Notes: generated by a model from the letters alone, not told the origin. Counted from the stretch's first letter, positions 1 to 9,070 are shown. The stretch is DNA of 45,579 nucleotides from Acidimicrobiia bacterium (GCA_022822265.1 JAJECA010000061.1:67711-113289); one strand, 5' to 3'. Made by a program: numbers and translations.

Positions 1-720
1 GACCACTCCCGTCTGGCCACTGTCCTCCACGGTGGCGAACCCTGCCCGGTGCCTCTTAAGCAGCGCATGATCGAGTGGTGGGGGCCGATCTTCACCGAGT
101 ACTACGGGTTCACCGAGGGCGGCATGACCATGTGCAGCTCCACTGAATGGTTGGCTCGCCCCGGCACGGTGGGCACCCCCATCGGGGAGCTGGTCATCCA
201 GATCGTGGACGACGACGGCGAGGTGCTGGCCCCCGGCGTGCCCGGCACGGTGTACTTCCGCCGACCCGAGGGACGCTATTTCCGCTACATCAATGCCGAC
301 GACAAGACCGACGACGCCTACAACGACGCTGGGTTTTTCTCGGTGGGCGACATCGGCTACCTCGACGAGGACGGCTATCTGTATCTGTCGGGCCGCAGTT
401 CCGAGGTGATCGTGGCCGCCGGGGTAAACATCTACCCCGCCGAGATCGAAGACGTGATCTTCGCAGTCGACGGAGTGGCCGATGCCTGTGCAGTGGGCGG
501 ACCCGACCCCGACCGGGGCGAACAGGTGGTGGTGTATCTGGCCGTGGCCAACGGCTTTACCTCCGACGAGGTGACCGCCGCCATCGACGCCGCCTGCGCG
601 GAGCACCTCGCGGGCTACAAGCGCCCCCGCCGCTACATCATCCGCCCCACGGTCGATCGCGACCCCACCGGCAAAGTCCTCCGCACCAAGCTCCGCGATG
701 AGCTGTGGGATGGCCAATAA
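1..720 (+). CDS. AMP-forming acyl-CoA synthetase/ligase, C-terminal part (5' truncated by window edge)
   Basis: The reading frame is open from base 1, so the gene starts outside the window; 239 residues remain. It covers the end of the large AMP-binding domain and the mobile C-terminal domain of the ANL superfamily. Visible motifs are YYGFTEGG (adenine/acyl-pocket loop), the hinge region GYLYLSGRSSEVIVAAG with the Asp/Arg-type signature of the family, NIYPAEIE, and the C-terminal PTGKVLRTKLR that carries the catalytic Lys for adenylate formation. Family knowledge says it activates a carboxylic acid to acyl-CoA with ATP through an acyl-AMP intermediate. The substrate cannot be told. It converges on the DUF3179 gene with a 28-nt gap. 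A GTG at 49 is internal and not the true start. Confidence 0.9.
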   Translation, partial: DHSRLATVLHGGEPCPVPLKQRMIEWWGPIFTEYYGFTEGGMTMCSSTEWLARPGTVGTPIGELVIQIVDDDGEVLAPGVPGTVYFRRPEGRYFRYINADDKTDDAYNDAGFFSVGDIGYLDEDGYLYLSGRSSEVIVAAGVNIYPAEIEDVIFAVDGVADACAVGGPDPDRGEQVVVYLAVANGFTSDEVTAAIDAACAEHLAGYKRPRRYIIRPTVDRDPTGKVLRTKLRDELWDGQ

Positions 721-748
721 CCGCCGGACTCCGAGAAAACCTGACCCC

Positions 749-2278
749 TTACGGCTCCCACAGGAGGGTGTCGGCCATGAATTGGCTCCAGGCAAACCAG
801 AACGCCTGGTGACCCGTTATCTCGTCGCCGTCGGCGTCGAAGGCCCGCACCCCGCCCCCGTCTAAGCGGAGCTCCACGCCGCTCAACTCCACCACTTCGC
901 CGGCTCGAAGCGCGGCAGCCGCAGCTTCCACGGGGAACGCCACGGGGGTGCCGTCGTCCAGCACTACACCGAACACTTGATCTTGGACGCCGAGGCGTTC
1001 GTCCACGTCGCCCACCGGGAAAATGGGCCCATGATCGTCGCGCCCGCCCAGTGGGTCGAGGGGGTACACCCGGCCGATCCCGCCGTCCCGGGCAACAATC
1101 GTGGTGTCGGGATGCGCCGCCTTCCAGTCGCCCCAGGTGGTGGTGACCACCGTGGCCTGGGGCAGTACAAGCCCCTGTCGGTGCAGCGGACCTGACAGCG
1201 CACGCCCGGTGAAAGTGTCGAACACCGACTTGGTGACCAGGTCGTACATCACCTTGTTCGACCGCGACAGCAAGCCCGATGTCCGCAAGACGGGCATCTC
1301 GACCCCGTCGGGCACGTCGTCGGTGAAGTACGCCTGTGCCGAGCCGCACAGGGTGCAGTACGGCATGCCGATGCGGTGCCCCCCGAGCGAGTCGTTCACC
1401 ATTTCGTGGATTTCCATGATGTGGCGGGGGTAGGCCCGGGCCTCGTCGCCCACCACCACCGCGAACACGATGCCGTCGTCGGGGTACCAGGAGCCTCCCT
1501 CGGCGTCGGTCACACCCGGGTCGTCGAGCGCCGGGATGCAGCCTCGCGGGCACGACCGGGGATCGCCGAATTCCCGGTCGTCAATCAGCACCCCGCCCCA
1601 GCTCACCAAGCGCCAGTCGATATCGGCATCGGCGTCCTCGAAGAACGGCTGCCAGCTCGGCTCGATCAGGGTGAACAGCCGGCCCTTGTAGTCGGCGTAA
1701 CCGTCGAACGCGGGAAGATCCCATGCGATCAGGTGATCGGTCATCGATTGCCAGGGGCTCCTGATGGCCACCGGATCGTCGGCCAGCGCCGCGCCGGTCA
1801 GCGCTTCAAAAGCCGAGACCGCCCCGCTGAAGATGTCGCCAGGGCGAACGAACCTCAAGAGGTCAGACAAGATCCAGGCCAGCCGGGCATCGCCCGACTC
1901 CGCAAGCCGGGACACCTCGGCACCGTCGAGCCCGCCGGTGCGCAATTTGGACCAGATGAGGTCGAGCTGGTCGGTGGCTTCCGGTGACAGCGGACCCGTG
2001 GGCACCTGGGGCGCGAGCGGGAACTCGTAGCCCAGGAAGTTCCTTAGGCCCCCGGTCTGACGCGGATCCAGCACCACCGCGGCAGTAGGCGACGGAGTTG
2101 GCGCGGCCGAAGCTACGACCGCTGCGCTGGGGGTCGCGGTGGGTAGGGCGCTGTCCTCGCCAGCGGCGACCGCAACCGTGGGGGTCGAAGCCGGGCCCCG
2201 GTCGACATTGTCTGCCCCCGCGCACGCCGCGGCAAAGGCAGCGGCGCCCACCAGCAGCGCGCCCAAACGGACAAGCAC
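749..2278 (-). CDS. DUF3179 domain lipoprotein
   Basis: A 509-residue secreted protein. Residues 1-20 form a lipoprotein signal peptide: a short basic start, a hydrophobic stretch and a lipobox ending FAAAC, followed by a Thr/Pro/Ala-rich linker to about residue 70. The C-terminal two thirds match DUF3179, including the conserved GMPYCTLCGSAQAYF segment with its paired Cys and the preceding region with a PDDGIVFAVVVGDEARAYP-like stretch. The function of DUF3179 is not known. The GTG start is supported by a TAGGGT -10 box 6 nt upstream, so the mRNA is probably leaderless and the gene separately transcribed from the amidohydrolase behind it. Confidence 0.85.
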   Translation of the reverse strand: MLVRLGALLVGAAAFAAACAGADNVDRGPASTPTVAVAAGEDSALPTATPSAAVVASAAPTPSPTAAVVLDPRQTGGLRNFLGYEFPLAPQVPTGPLSPEATDQLDLIWSKLRTGGLDGAEVSRLAESGDARLAWILSDLLRFVRPGDIFSGAVSAFEALTGAALADDPVAIRSPWQSMTDHLIAWDLPAFDGYADYKGRLFTLIEPSWQPFFEDADADIDWRLVSWGGVLIDDREFGDPRSCPRGCIPALDDPGVTDAEGGSWYPDDGIVFAVVVGDEARAYPRHIMEIHEMVNDSLGGHRIGMPYCTLCGSAQAYFTDDVPDGVEMPVLRTSGLLSRSNKVMYDLVTKSVFDTFTGRALSGPLHRQGLVLPQATVVTTTWGDWKAAHPDTTIVARDGGIGRVYPLDPLGGRDDHGPIFPVGDVDERLGVQDQVFGVVLDDGTPVAFPVEAAAAALRAGEVVELSGVELRLDGGGVRAFDADGDEITGHQAFWFAWSQFMADTLLWEP

Positions 2279-2284
2279 ACTGCC

Positions 2285-2290
2285 ACCCTA
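2285..2290 (-). promoter_or_regulatory. Leaderless -10 box (TAGGGT) for the DUF3179 gene
   Basis: TAGGGT lies 6 nt upstream of the GTG at 2278. It sits inside a 6-bp dyad (2282-2296, GCCACC-CTA-GGTGGC), which could be an operator or the tail hairpin of the upstream amidohydrolase transcript. Confidence 0.5.
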
Positions 2291-2330
2291 GGTGGCCAAG
2301 ACCGCCGGCTGGACCGCGAGCCTCTTTGAG

Positions 2331-3611
2331 CTATTGGCCGTTGTCTTGGCTGCTTGGCGCGAAGGTCTGCCAGGGGGGTGCCCGGTGGAATGACCCGTCT
2401 TGCATCACGGCGACGATTCGCGCTCTGTCCTGAAGGATTGTGACATCAGCAGTCGGGTCGCCGTCAATGAGCAGCAGGTCGGCCAGTCGGCGCTCTTCGA
2501 TGGTGCCGACATCGAAACCGACCATCTCACCGGCGGTCTTCGTTGCCGCCACCAGCACTTCGACCGGCGTGTAGCCGAAGAGATCGACGAAGAGCTGGAG
2601 ATCGCGCGCGTTGCGACCGACGGGGTTGTACGGAAAGCCGTAGTCGCCCCCAGGAACCACGCGGATGCCCCGGCGCTTCATCTCGGGGTATATCCGCTCC
2701 ATGGCCTCCAGCCCAGCGACTGCTCCCATCCGCTCGGCGGTGGCGCGGTCTATGCCGAATTCCTCGGCCTCGTGAATGCGGGTATAGAGCAGCCCCGGCG
2801 CCGGCGCCACGAACAGCTCATCTCGATGCTCCTCAAGCATGTCGAGCGCTTCCTCGTCGGCCAGGGTGCAGTGGTAGATGCACCGAAACCCGGCCCGCAC
2901 GGCCCGCTTTACCGCCTCGGCAGCCTGGGCGTGGCAGGCCAACCACATGCCCGCCTCGCGAGCCGCCACGCCCAAGGCCTGGGCTTCTTCCTCGGAGTAC
3001 ATCAGCACTTTGGCGCCACCGGGGCTGAAGCCATCGTCGCTGGACATGAGAAATTTAATGGTGTCGACGCCGAGGTTGGCCATGTCGCGTACGTACTTCT
3101 GAAGTCCCGGAATACTGTGGTCATGGGTTGAATCGTGCCCCTTGGGCACGCCAATTATCCCTTCTACGTCCATTTCCATTGCCGAGGCGCGCAGTCGCGG
3201 CCCAGGCAGTCGGCCTTCGTCGATGTGATCGCGCAGAGCCACCTCCATGCGCTCGCCGAGCGACCCGGCGGAGTAGGCGCTGGTGAAGCCCGCGTCGAGG
3301 GTGATTCGTGCGTTCACCGCGGTGGTGAGCATGTGCTCCTCGATCGGGAGTGCCATGGTGTTGACGATCTGCTCGATCGACGACGGCCAGGTGAGGTGGG
3401 CGTGCCCCTCAACCATGCCGGGCATGAGGGTGCCGCCACGGCCGTCGACCACCATCGCCTCGGGGGCGTCGATCTCCTCGCATCCGACGATTACCCGCTC
3501 GATGCGATTGCCCCGGACCAATAAGGAACCCGGGAAGCACTCGGCCCCGGTGCCGTCGAAGATCTGCACGTTCTTGAACATCACGGCACCACCGCCGTGC
3601 CGTCCGATCAC
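2331..3611 (-). CDS. Metal-dependent amidohydrolase (imidazolonepropionase/prolidase-like)
   Basis: A 426-residue member of the amidohydrolase superfamily with the composite-domain layout: an N-terminal beta-sandwich part (MFKNVQIFDGTG), the metal-binding motif GHAHL after MPGMVE at about residue 70, later His residues in WLACHAQ and CIYHCTLAD, and the catalytic Asp region GGDYGFP. A C-terminal segment RLADLLLIDGDPTADV closes the sandwich. Such enzymes hydrolyse cyclic amides, dipeptides or carbamates; the substrate is unknown. The start GTG at 3611 overlaps the stop of the upstream HbpS-like gene as GTGA, which implies translational coupling. An ATG at 3581 would give a tighter N-terminus and is an alternative start. 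No signal peptide, so cytoplasmic. Confidence 0.85.
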   Translation of the reverse strand: MIGRHGGGAVMFKNVQIFDGTGAECFPGSLLVRGNRIERVIVGCEEIDAPEAMVVDGRGGTLMPGMVEGHAHLTWPSSIEQIVNTMALPIEEHMLTTAVNARITLDAGFTSAYSAGSLGERMEVALRDHIDEGRLPGPRLRASAMEMDVEGIIGVPKGHDSTHDHSIPGLQKYVRDMANLGVDTIKFLMSSDDGFSPGGAKVLMYSEEEAQALGVAAREAGMWLACHAQAAEAVKRAVRAGFRCIYHCTLADEEALDMLEEHRDELFVAPAPGLLYTRIHEAEEFGIDRATAERMGAVAGLEAMERIYPEMKRRGIRVVPGGDYGFPYNPVGRNARDLQLFVDLFGYTPVEVLVAATKTAGEMVGFDVGTIEERRLADLLLIDGDPTADVTILQDRARIVAVMQDGSFHRAPPWQTFAPSSQDNGQ

Positions 3612-4051
3612 TGCGCATCCCCCGTGTCGGCCACGAGACCCACCGAGGTGATCCCGGCGATGGCGCAGATCTCGTCGTCGTCCGACGTTCCCCCGCTGAT
3701 GCCTATGGATCCGAGGAGCGTTCCCTCCTCGTCGCGTATGAGCGCACCGCCAGCTACGGGCACGATCCCGTGGGGCAGCACCTGGCCAATTGAGGTGAAG
3801 AACTTCGGAACGGCGTCAGCCCGTCGGGCCAGCTCGCGGCCGCCGAAACCCATAGCAAGGCAGCCGTGGGCCTTGCCCATGGCGATCTCAACCCGGCCGA
3901 TGCCAGACCGCTCGTCGCGCTTGACCACCAGTGGATGCCCGCCCGTGTCAAGCACCACGACCGTCATCGGCGGGAAGCCGCGATCGGCCGCCGCGGCCAG
4001 CGCGGCGTCGACGATACGGTCGGCTACCGCCAGCGATAGGGCGCCGCTCAC
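3608..4051 (-). CDS. GlcG/HbpS-like (DUF336) protein
   Basis: A 147-residue protein with the full PF03928 fold: an N-terminal helix (ADRIVDAALAAAADRG), VVVLDTGGHPLVVKRDE, a KAHGCLAMGF helix and the Gly-rich end GALIRDEEGTLLGSIGISGG. The family includes the haem-binding HbpS of Streptomyces and GlcG; members often sit in catabolic operons with no proven catalytic role. The start GTG at 4051 is preceded in the same frame by a TAA at about 4114 with no ATG between, so it is the most reasonable start. It is coupled to the amidohydrolase through a GTGA overlap. A separate 19-codon ORF just upstream ends in a TGA overlapping this GTG. Confidence 0.8.
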   Translation of the reverse strand: MSGALSLAVADRIVDAALAAAADRGFPPMTVVVLDTGGHPLVVKRDERSGIGRVEIAMGKAHGCLAMGFGGRELARRADAVPKFFTSIGQVLPHGIVPVAGGALIRDEEGTLLGSIGISGGTSDDDEICAIAGITSVGLVADTGDAQ

Positions 4052-4105
4052 AACGGCCTCAATGGCTCGCCGAACGCCTCGGAAATCCAGTCCGCGATGA
4101 GGAAC

Positions 4106-4111
4106 ATATTA
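4106..4111 (-). promoter_or_regulatory. Candidate -10 box (TAATAT) upstream of the HbpS-like gene
   Basis: TAATAT on the - strand, 55 nt before the GTG at 4051, within the only sizable gap (4052-4206) between the VOC gene and this pair. No convincing -35 is seen. The rest of the gap holds a 19-codon ORF (minus strand, about 4108-4050) and nothing else recognisable. Confidence 0.35.
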
Positions 4112-4206
4112 GCTGTCCTACGAATTACCAGACACCCCGATAACCGAGTGGAGTGGCTAAGGGGATCAGCATTGACAATGAGGTGAGCGATCACTTGAAG
4201 GCGCCA

Positions 4207-5079
4207 TCAATAGTTCGGCGATACTGGATTCCGGGGACTGAAGACATCGAAGCCCGGCGTGTATGTCGCGAGCTGCTGGTCGGGGTTTCGATTGACGAGG
4301 TTCCGTCCGCACAAAGGGTGCGTGAGGCTGCGGACCTCATGCTCAATCTCGAAGAGGGGTTCGCCCGAATCGGGGTCTACGATCCATTGAAAGCGATACT
4401 CGCACTCTTTGGTGTCCTCGATGATCAGGTTTCGGTCGATCAACCCGGCATACGGATTAGAGAAGTCGGACACGTATACGGCGATGTGGTGTCCGTCGTA
4501 ATCGGCAATCGGTTCGTCTGTCTCCGTGAAGCACAATGCCTGATGGGGTCCAACCCGCACAGTGCAGGCGTCGTCGGCCGTTGCGACAGGCGCCCCCATG
4601 ACCCGGTCGTAGAATCGCCCTATTCCCGCGGCTGAGCCGCGCGGGACCGAGAACTCGACTCGGCGCATCCCAAGTTGCATCCGCTCACCCACCGCGGCCT
4701 CGAAGCAGCGGATTCGATTTCCCCAAGGCCCCACGACCTCGAGGCTCGTGCTGGCGGGTCGAACCTCAAATCGGGTGTCAACCAGCCGAGGCGCCATTGC
4801 CTCGAGCCGAGCCTGCGTCGCGGCGAGGCTGGGGACGACAACCTCAACCGTGCCTCGAATCACCTGGGGTTCCCCTGCTGGGAGATGGAACTGCTGCTCT
4901 CCGAGGTTGATCCACATCAAGTCAGGCCCCAGGTCGATGTAGGGATCCCGCGTGAAACCGAGGGCGTGAACGTAGAAGAGGGCGGCCGTCTCGACGTCCG
5001 GAACGGTGACGTTCACGTGTTCGAGCATCACAATGTTGCCAACGTCCTGCGAGCTGCGATCGTGGGAGGGGGTGCTCAT
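4207..5079 (-). CDS. Two-domain VOC (glyoxalase/dioxygenase fold) protein
   Basis: A 290-residue protein with two vicinal-oxygen-chelate modules. The first starts MLEHVNVTVPDVETAALFY at about residue 18 and is followed by FTRDPYIDLGPDLMW and QQFHLPAG; the second carries RVEFSVP, DGHHIAVYVSDF and a terminal LFEIEHEVRS. His residues in HVNV and HHIAVY and the Glu in FEIEHE are in the places where VOC enzymes bind their metal, so an extradiol-dioxygenase-, isomerase- or lyase-type activity is possible but not assigned. The ATG at 5079 is chosen because it has AAGGAG seven bases upstream and overlaps the acetoacetyl-CoA synthetase stop as ATGA, so both are co-translated. Confidence 0.8.
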   Translation of the reverse strand: MSTPSHDRSSQDVGNIVMLEHVNVTVPDVETAALFYVHALGFTRDPYIDLGPDLMWINLGEQQFHLPAGEPQVIRGTVEVVVPSLAATQARLEAMAPRLVDTRFEVRPASTSLEVVGPWGNRIRCFEAAVGERMQLGMRRVEFSVPRGSAAGIGRFYDRVMGAPVATADDACTVRVGPHQALCFTETDEPIADYDGHHIAVYVSDFSNPYAGLIDRNLIIEDTKECEYRFQWIVDPDSGEPLFEIEHEVRSLTHPLCGRNLVNRNPDQQLATYTPGFDVFSPRNPVSPNY

Positions 5080-7073
5080 GCGGTTCTCCTTTGCGGCTTG
5101 TTCCGCCAATGCTCACCGAACGTTTCGAAGTAGTGCAGCGAGTTCGGATCTTGGAGGGCGCTGGCCGATGCGACCTGAGATGCCGCCGCGCCCAGCAAGA
5201 TGCGTTTCACGGGGACCTCGAGCTTCTTGCCGGAGATGGTGCGCGGAACGGCGGGCGCGGCCTGAATGTCGTCGGGCACGTGGCGAGGCGAGAGTTCAGC
5301 GCGCAGCCTGGCGCGCAAACCATCGCGGAGCTCGTCGGTCAGTTCTTGCCCGTCTCGCAACACGACAAACGCCAACAGATCGCCGAGCCCGCCCTCGTCG
5401 TCCTCAAGGTGAACCACGAGCGAGTCGTCGATCATGTCGTGTTCCTCGATGACCGCGTAGAAGTCTGCCGTCCCCAAACGCACTCCGCCGCGATTGAGGG
5501 TGGCGTCGGAGCGACCGCTTATGGCGCACGAGCCGTCGTCGAAGATCGTGATCCAATCGCCATGGCACCAGACGCCGTCGAAAGAGCCGAAATAGGACGC
5601 CCGGTAGCGCCGACGATCATCATCGCCCCAGAAGCCCACCGGCATTGAAGGCGCCGGAGTGGTGATGACGAGTTCCCCGTCGGCCCCCCTAAGCGGTTGG
5701 CCCTCAGCATCGAACGACTCCACTCGCCAACCGAGCTGGCGGCAGGCAATGGCACCCGAGCGCACGGGCAGCACGGGCGCTCCGCCCACAAACGCACTGC
5801 ACACATCGGTCCCGCCGCTGATGTTCGCTATTGGCAGGTGGCCTACGGCTTCAGCAATCCATCGGAAACCCGCGTCGGGCAGCGGCGCCCCCGTGGAGCC
5901 AATGCCGCGCAAGCGGCGAAGGTCCAACGTTTCCCCGGGACGCAGACCCGCCCCCCGGCACGCCATGATGAAGGGGGCAGAGAACCCGGCGAACGTTACG
6001 TCGGCCTGGTCGACCACCGACCAGAGGGTGTCCAGGCTCGGCGCCGCAGGATCGCCGTCGAACATGACAATTGACGCTCCGGCCAGCAGCCCCGACACCA
6101 GGTAGTTCCACATCATCCAGCCCGTGGTCGAGAACCAGAAGAAGCGGTCTCCGGGTCCGAGGTCGTGATGCAGGGCGAGCTGTTTGCCGTGTTCGAGCAG
6201 GATCCCACCATGCCCATGGACGATCTGTTTCGGCCGTCCGGTGGTGCCCGACGAGGAGAGGATGTAGAGAGGGTGTGCGAAAGGGACCGATTCGAATCGC
6301 ATCGGCTCGGTTGTAGCGGCAGTCAGTTCGGACCACGTCTGGGCGTCTCCCGAGATGGTGGCCGCCGGATCGAGATACGGGAGCAGCACGGTGTGCTGCA
6401 CCGATGGCAGGCCGTGTCGAATCTGTTCCAATACGCCCCCAATGGAGATCTCCTTGGTCCCATAGCGGTAGCCGTCGATGGCGAGAAGCACTTTGGGTTC
6501 AATTTGTGCCCAACGGTCGAGAATGCCGCGGACCCCGAATTCCGGCGGGCAAGAGGCCCAGATGGCGCCGATTGACGCGGTGGCGAGAAAGGCAACCAGG
6601 GCCTCGGGAATGTTGGGCAGCAGGGCGACGACGCGATCACCAGGACCGACTCCGAGGCGTCGCAGGCCGGCCGCTGCTTTGCGGACTTCCTCGCGCAGTT
6701 CACCCAAGGCGAGTTCCCGGATCGGGCGGGTCTGGGAGTAACCGACTACGGCAACGTCTGTCTCGCCCAGCCCGTTTCCCCGCAAGAGATGCTCGGCGTA
6801 GTTAAGGGTCGCGCCGTCGAACCAAATTGTGTCGGGCATCGGGTCGGCGCTGATGACCGACTCGGACGCCCGCGGTTCGCCTACTTCCAGATAGTCCCAG
6901 ACCGAAGCCCAAAAGGCCGCGGGATCTTCAACCGACCACCGCCACAGGGCCTCGTAGTTGCCGCAAGCCGCCGGGTGGTAGCGCTCAGCGAACTGCCCCA
7001 TGCGGGATGCCGACCACGCGTCTGGCGGCGGCCGCCATACCACGTCGTCGGTCATCGCCGGCGTCTGACTCAT
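5076..7073 (-). CDS. Acetoacetyl-CoA synthetase (acetoacetate--CoA ligase)
   Basis: A 665-residue ANL-superfamily ligase of the length expected for acetoacetyl-CoA synthetase. It has the N-terminal acetyl-CoA-synthetase-like segment (MGQFAERY, ALWRWSVEDPAAFW), the P-loop ILSSSGTTGRPKQIVHGHGG, the FWFSTTGWMMWNYL segment, NISGGTDVCSAFVGG, and the C-terminal RSDATLNRGGVRLGTADFY and TISGKKLEVPVKRILLG with the catalytic Lys. It would convert acetoacetate, ATP and CoA to acetoacetyl-CoA. A BKACE enzyme in the same gene run makes acetoacetate, giving this gene a clear partner. A TACTCT box 6 nt before the ATG suggests its own leaderless promoter in addition to readthrough. Confidence 0.88.
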   Translation of the reverse strand: MSQTPAMTDDVVWRPPPDAWSASRMGQFAERYHPAACGNYEALWRWSVEDPAAFWASVWDYLEVGEPRASESVISADPMPDTIWFDGATLNYAEHLLRGNGLGETDVAVVGYSQTRPIRELALGELREEVRKAAAGLRRLGVGPGDRVVALLPNIPEALVAFLATASIGAIWASCPPEFGVRGILDRWAQIEPKVLLAIDGYRYGTKEISIGGVLEQIRHGLPSVQHTVLLPYLDPAATISGDAQTWSELTAATTEPMRFESVPFAHPLYILSSSGTTGRPKQIVHGHGGILLEHGKQLALHHDLGPGDRFFWFSTTGWMMWNYLVSGLLAGASIVMFDGDPAAPSLDTLWSVVDQADVTFAGFSAPFIMACRGAGLRPGETLDLRRLRGIGSTGAPLPDAGFRWIAEAVGHLPIANISGGTDVCSAFVGGAPVLPVRSGAIACRQLGWRVESFDAEGQPLRGADGELVITTPAPSMPVGFWGDDDRRRYRASYFGSFDGVWCHGDWITIFDDGSCAISGRSDATLNRGGVRLGTADFYAVIEEHDMIDDSLVVHLEDDEGGLGDLLAFVVLRDGQELTDELRDGLRARLRAELSPRHVPDDIQAAPAVPRTISGKKLEVPVKRILLGAAASQVASASALQDPNSLHYFETFGEHWRNKPQRRTA

Positions 7074-7079
7074 GCGTCA

Positions 7080-7085
7080 AGAGTA
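7080..7085 (-). promoter_or_regulatory. Leaderless -10 box (TACTCT) for acetoacetyl-CoA synthetase
   Basis: TACTCT ends 6 nt upstream of the ATG at 7073, in the 32-nt gap behind the alcohol dehydrogenase gene. It fits the TANNNT-6-8 nt-start pattern repeated through the window and suggests an internal promoter. Confidence 0.4.
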
Positions 7086-7105
7086 GGGAAGGGAACGCCA
7101 GTCAT

Positions 7106-8152
7106 TCAGTCCAAGCTGTTGTCGATGAGGACCTTCATCGCCCCGTCGATCCGCCGGTCGGTCACTTCGAGGGCCTTGCCGAAATCGTCGAGCGGGTACC
7201 GGTGGGTGATGATCTCTCCGGCCCGAATTCGCCCGTCGGCAATGAAGTCAAGCGTGGCCTGCATCTCACCGGCCACGGCGCGGCTTCCCACCAACTCCAA
7301 TTCGTCGAGAACGAGCGGAGCCAGTGACAGCGACACATCTTCGATGGGAATCCCCACCGCGGAGCATCGTCCACCCCGACCGAGCATAGAGAGAGACAGG
7401 GCAATTGACTGGGGCGTACCTGCCGCGTCCATAACGACGTCGGCCCCGTGCGGAGCGAGGTCGCGAAAACGATCGAGACCATCGAGCGAGGACGTGTCGA
7501 ACCCTTCGAACCCGAATTTCTCCACGACGCTGAGCCGTGCACCCCGCCCCCCGACGATCACCTTGCTAGCGCCCAACGCTTTGGCCGCATCTGCGGCAAG
7601 AATGCCGACTGGCCCGGCGCCGACGACCCCAACGGTCTGTCCCGTTTCAACGCCCCCCTGATGAGCACAATGCAAGGCGATTGACGCCGGATCCGTCACC
7701 GCGCCAAGGTCGAAGCTCAGGACATCGGGCAACTTGAACACACTTCGGATGGAGTGAACGACGTAGTCGGCATAGGCGCCCTGAACCGTGTGGCCATAGT
7801 GGCTATGGACGTGTGTTTGCCCGTATTTGAGGCAGAGGTTGTAGCGACCTTCAATGCACCTCGGGCAGTGCATGCAGCCGGCATGGGACGAACCGGCCAC
7901 CCGGTCACCCACGGCCCACCCGAACTCGTCCGCCCCTGGGCCGAGTTCTATGATCTCACCCGACCACTCGTGCCCTGGGATGAACGGATAGTAGGCGGGC
8001 CAGTGGTCGTAATGGCCTTGCACCATATGGACGTCAGTGCCGCAGATTCCGATCCGTTCGACTCGACACAGCACTTCGAGCGGCCCAGGTTGCGGTTCTG
8101 GCACTTCGGTGACCCCGAAGTCGTTGGGTGCGTTTAGAACGAGCGCCTTCAT
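7106..8152 (-). CDS. Zinc-dependent alcohol dehydrogenase (MDR, threonine/sorbitol dehydrogenase-like)
   Basis: A 348-residue medium-chain dehydrogenase. The catalytic-zinc ligands are seen in GICGTDVHM (Cys) and GHEWSGEI (His-Glu), the structural-zinc loop in CMHCPRCIEGRYNLC (four Cys), and the Rossmann signature in VGVVGAGPVGILAADAAKALGASKVIVGG. It should oxidise a secondary alcohol or polyol with NAD(P)+. It lies 12 nt behind the cyclase gene and has a clear AAGGAG 7 nt before its ATG, so it is part of the same transcript. In this context it may oxidise a hydroxyacid or hydroxy-CoA intermediate to the keto form that BKACE cleaves, but that order is inference. Confidence 0.85.
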   Translation of the reverse strand: MKALVLNAPNDFGVTEVPEPQPGPLEVLCRVERIGICGTDVHMVQGHYDHWPAYYPFIPGHEWSGEIIELGPGADEFGWAVGDRVAGSSHAGCMHCPRCIEGRYNLCLKYGQTHVHSHYGHTVQGAYADYVVHSIRSVFKLPDVLSFDLGAVTDPASIALHCAHQGGVETGQTVGVVGAGPVGILAADAAKALGASKVIVGGRGARLSVVEKFGFEGFDTSSLDGLDRFRDLAPHGADVVMDAAGTPQSIALSLSMLGRGGRCSAVGIPIEDVSLSLAPLVLDELELVGSRAVAGEMQATLDFIADGRIRAGEIITHRYPLDDFGKALEVTDRRIDGAMKVLIDNSLD

Positions 8153-8164
8153 GCGTTCTCCTTC

Positions 8165-9070
8165 TCAAATGATTGCGACTGGATCGAGCATCGACCCAGT
8201 CCCGCCCTCGATCTTCGTTGGGAGGGCAATGAACAGGAATTCGTGGACACCCTCGCGTGCGATCTCCTCAAGGTAGATCGACTCGAAGAGGTAGATGCCC
8301 TCCTCGATGAGCAGAAGGGTGTGGACCGGTTGCGGATTGGCGGGCGAGCCAAGGTCCGGGGCTGGCTGGACTTCATAGGTCTCCGTGTCGGTGCCGGTGG
8401 CCACGACGCCCGCTTCAAGCAGCCAACTGGCGGCGGAGATGTCGGGGCCCGCGGTCCGATGAAGAGCCATGGCCTCCGGGTCAGGCCACTTGGAAAGGTA
8501 GCCGGTGCGGATCAAAACGACGTCGCCGGGGCGCACCTCAGTCTCCTGGCGATGGGCGACGGCTTGAAGCTCATCGGCGTAGATGGGTTCACCCGCACCG
8601 AGAGCGTCAACGCCGCGATAGCCCGGCACGTCCAAGAGAACACCTCGCGTCACGAAGTGGGGCAGTTTGCTGGCATCGCCCACTTTGGGGCCGCGGTCGC
8701 CTAGATGTTCGTGGGCGGAGACACCGGCGTACCAGTGGTCGTCGGGTCCGATGGTCATGTGGGCAAGAGCGTCAACGTGCGCGCCAGAGTGTGAAGTGCC
8801 ACTTGTTATCTCCGCCATGTAGCCGAGATTGACCTCGTTCACCGGGCCCCACGGCTCCTCTCCGTCGCCGCGTAGCCCCAGCGGCGTCCGGTACATCGAC
8901 ACCTCGAACGGCGGGTGCGAGGCAAAGAGCGGCATGCCGTGGAACCGCGGCAGCGCTAACGAGAAGACCCGGCCCTGCTGGGGGATTCGCAATGCGTCGA
9001 GCAGTGCGCCATTCGATTGGAACGCCGCAGGCCCGCGCTCTCGGTCGCGGTGAGGGGATTCTTGATCCAT
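8165..9070 (-). CDS. Cyclase family protein (kynurenine formamidase/isatin hydrolase fold)
   Basis: A 301-residue protein of the PF04199 cyclase family. The metal-binding motif normally HxGTHxDxPxH appears as HSGAHVDALAHM at about residues 99-110, with Ala in place of the usual Thr and Pro, and the following ISAASWLLEAGVVATGTDTE and PVHTLLLIEEGIYLFES segments hold the conserved second metal/substrate residues. Relatives hydrolyse formamides, isatin or other cyclic amides. The gene follows the binding-protein gene after a 111-nt gap containing a strong stem-loop, and precedes the alcohol dehydrogenase by 12 nt. A weak AAAAGG precedes the ATG. Ring hydrolysis of a heterocyclic substrate hydroxylated by the Mo-enzyme in this cluster is a reasonable guess. 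Confidence 0.82.
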   Translation of the reverse strand: MDQESPHRDRERGPAAFQSNGALLDALRIPQQGRVFSLALPRFHGMPLFASHPPFEVSMYRTPLGLRGDGEEPWGPVNEVNLGYMAEITSGTSHSGAHVDALAHMTIGPDDHWYAGVSAHEHLGDRGPKVGDASKLPHFVTRGVLLDVPGYRGVDALGAGEPIYADELQAVAHRQETEVRPGDVVLIRTGYLSKWPDPEAMALHRTAGPDISAASWLLEAGVVATGTDTETYEVQPAPDLGSPANPQPVHTLLLIEEGIYLFESIYLEEIAREGVHEFLFIALPTKIEGGTGSMLDPVAII

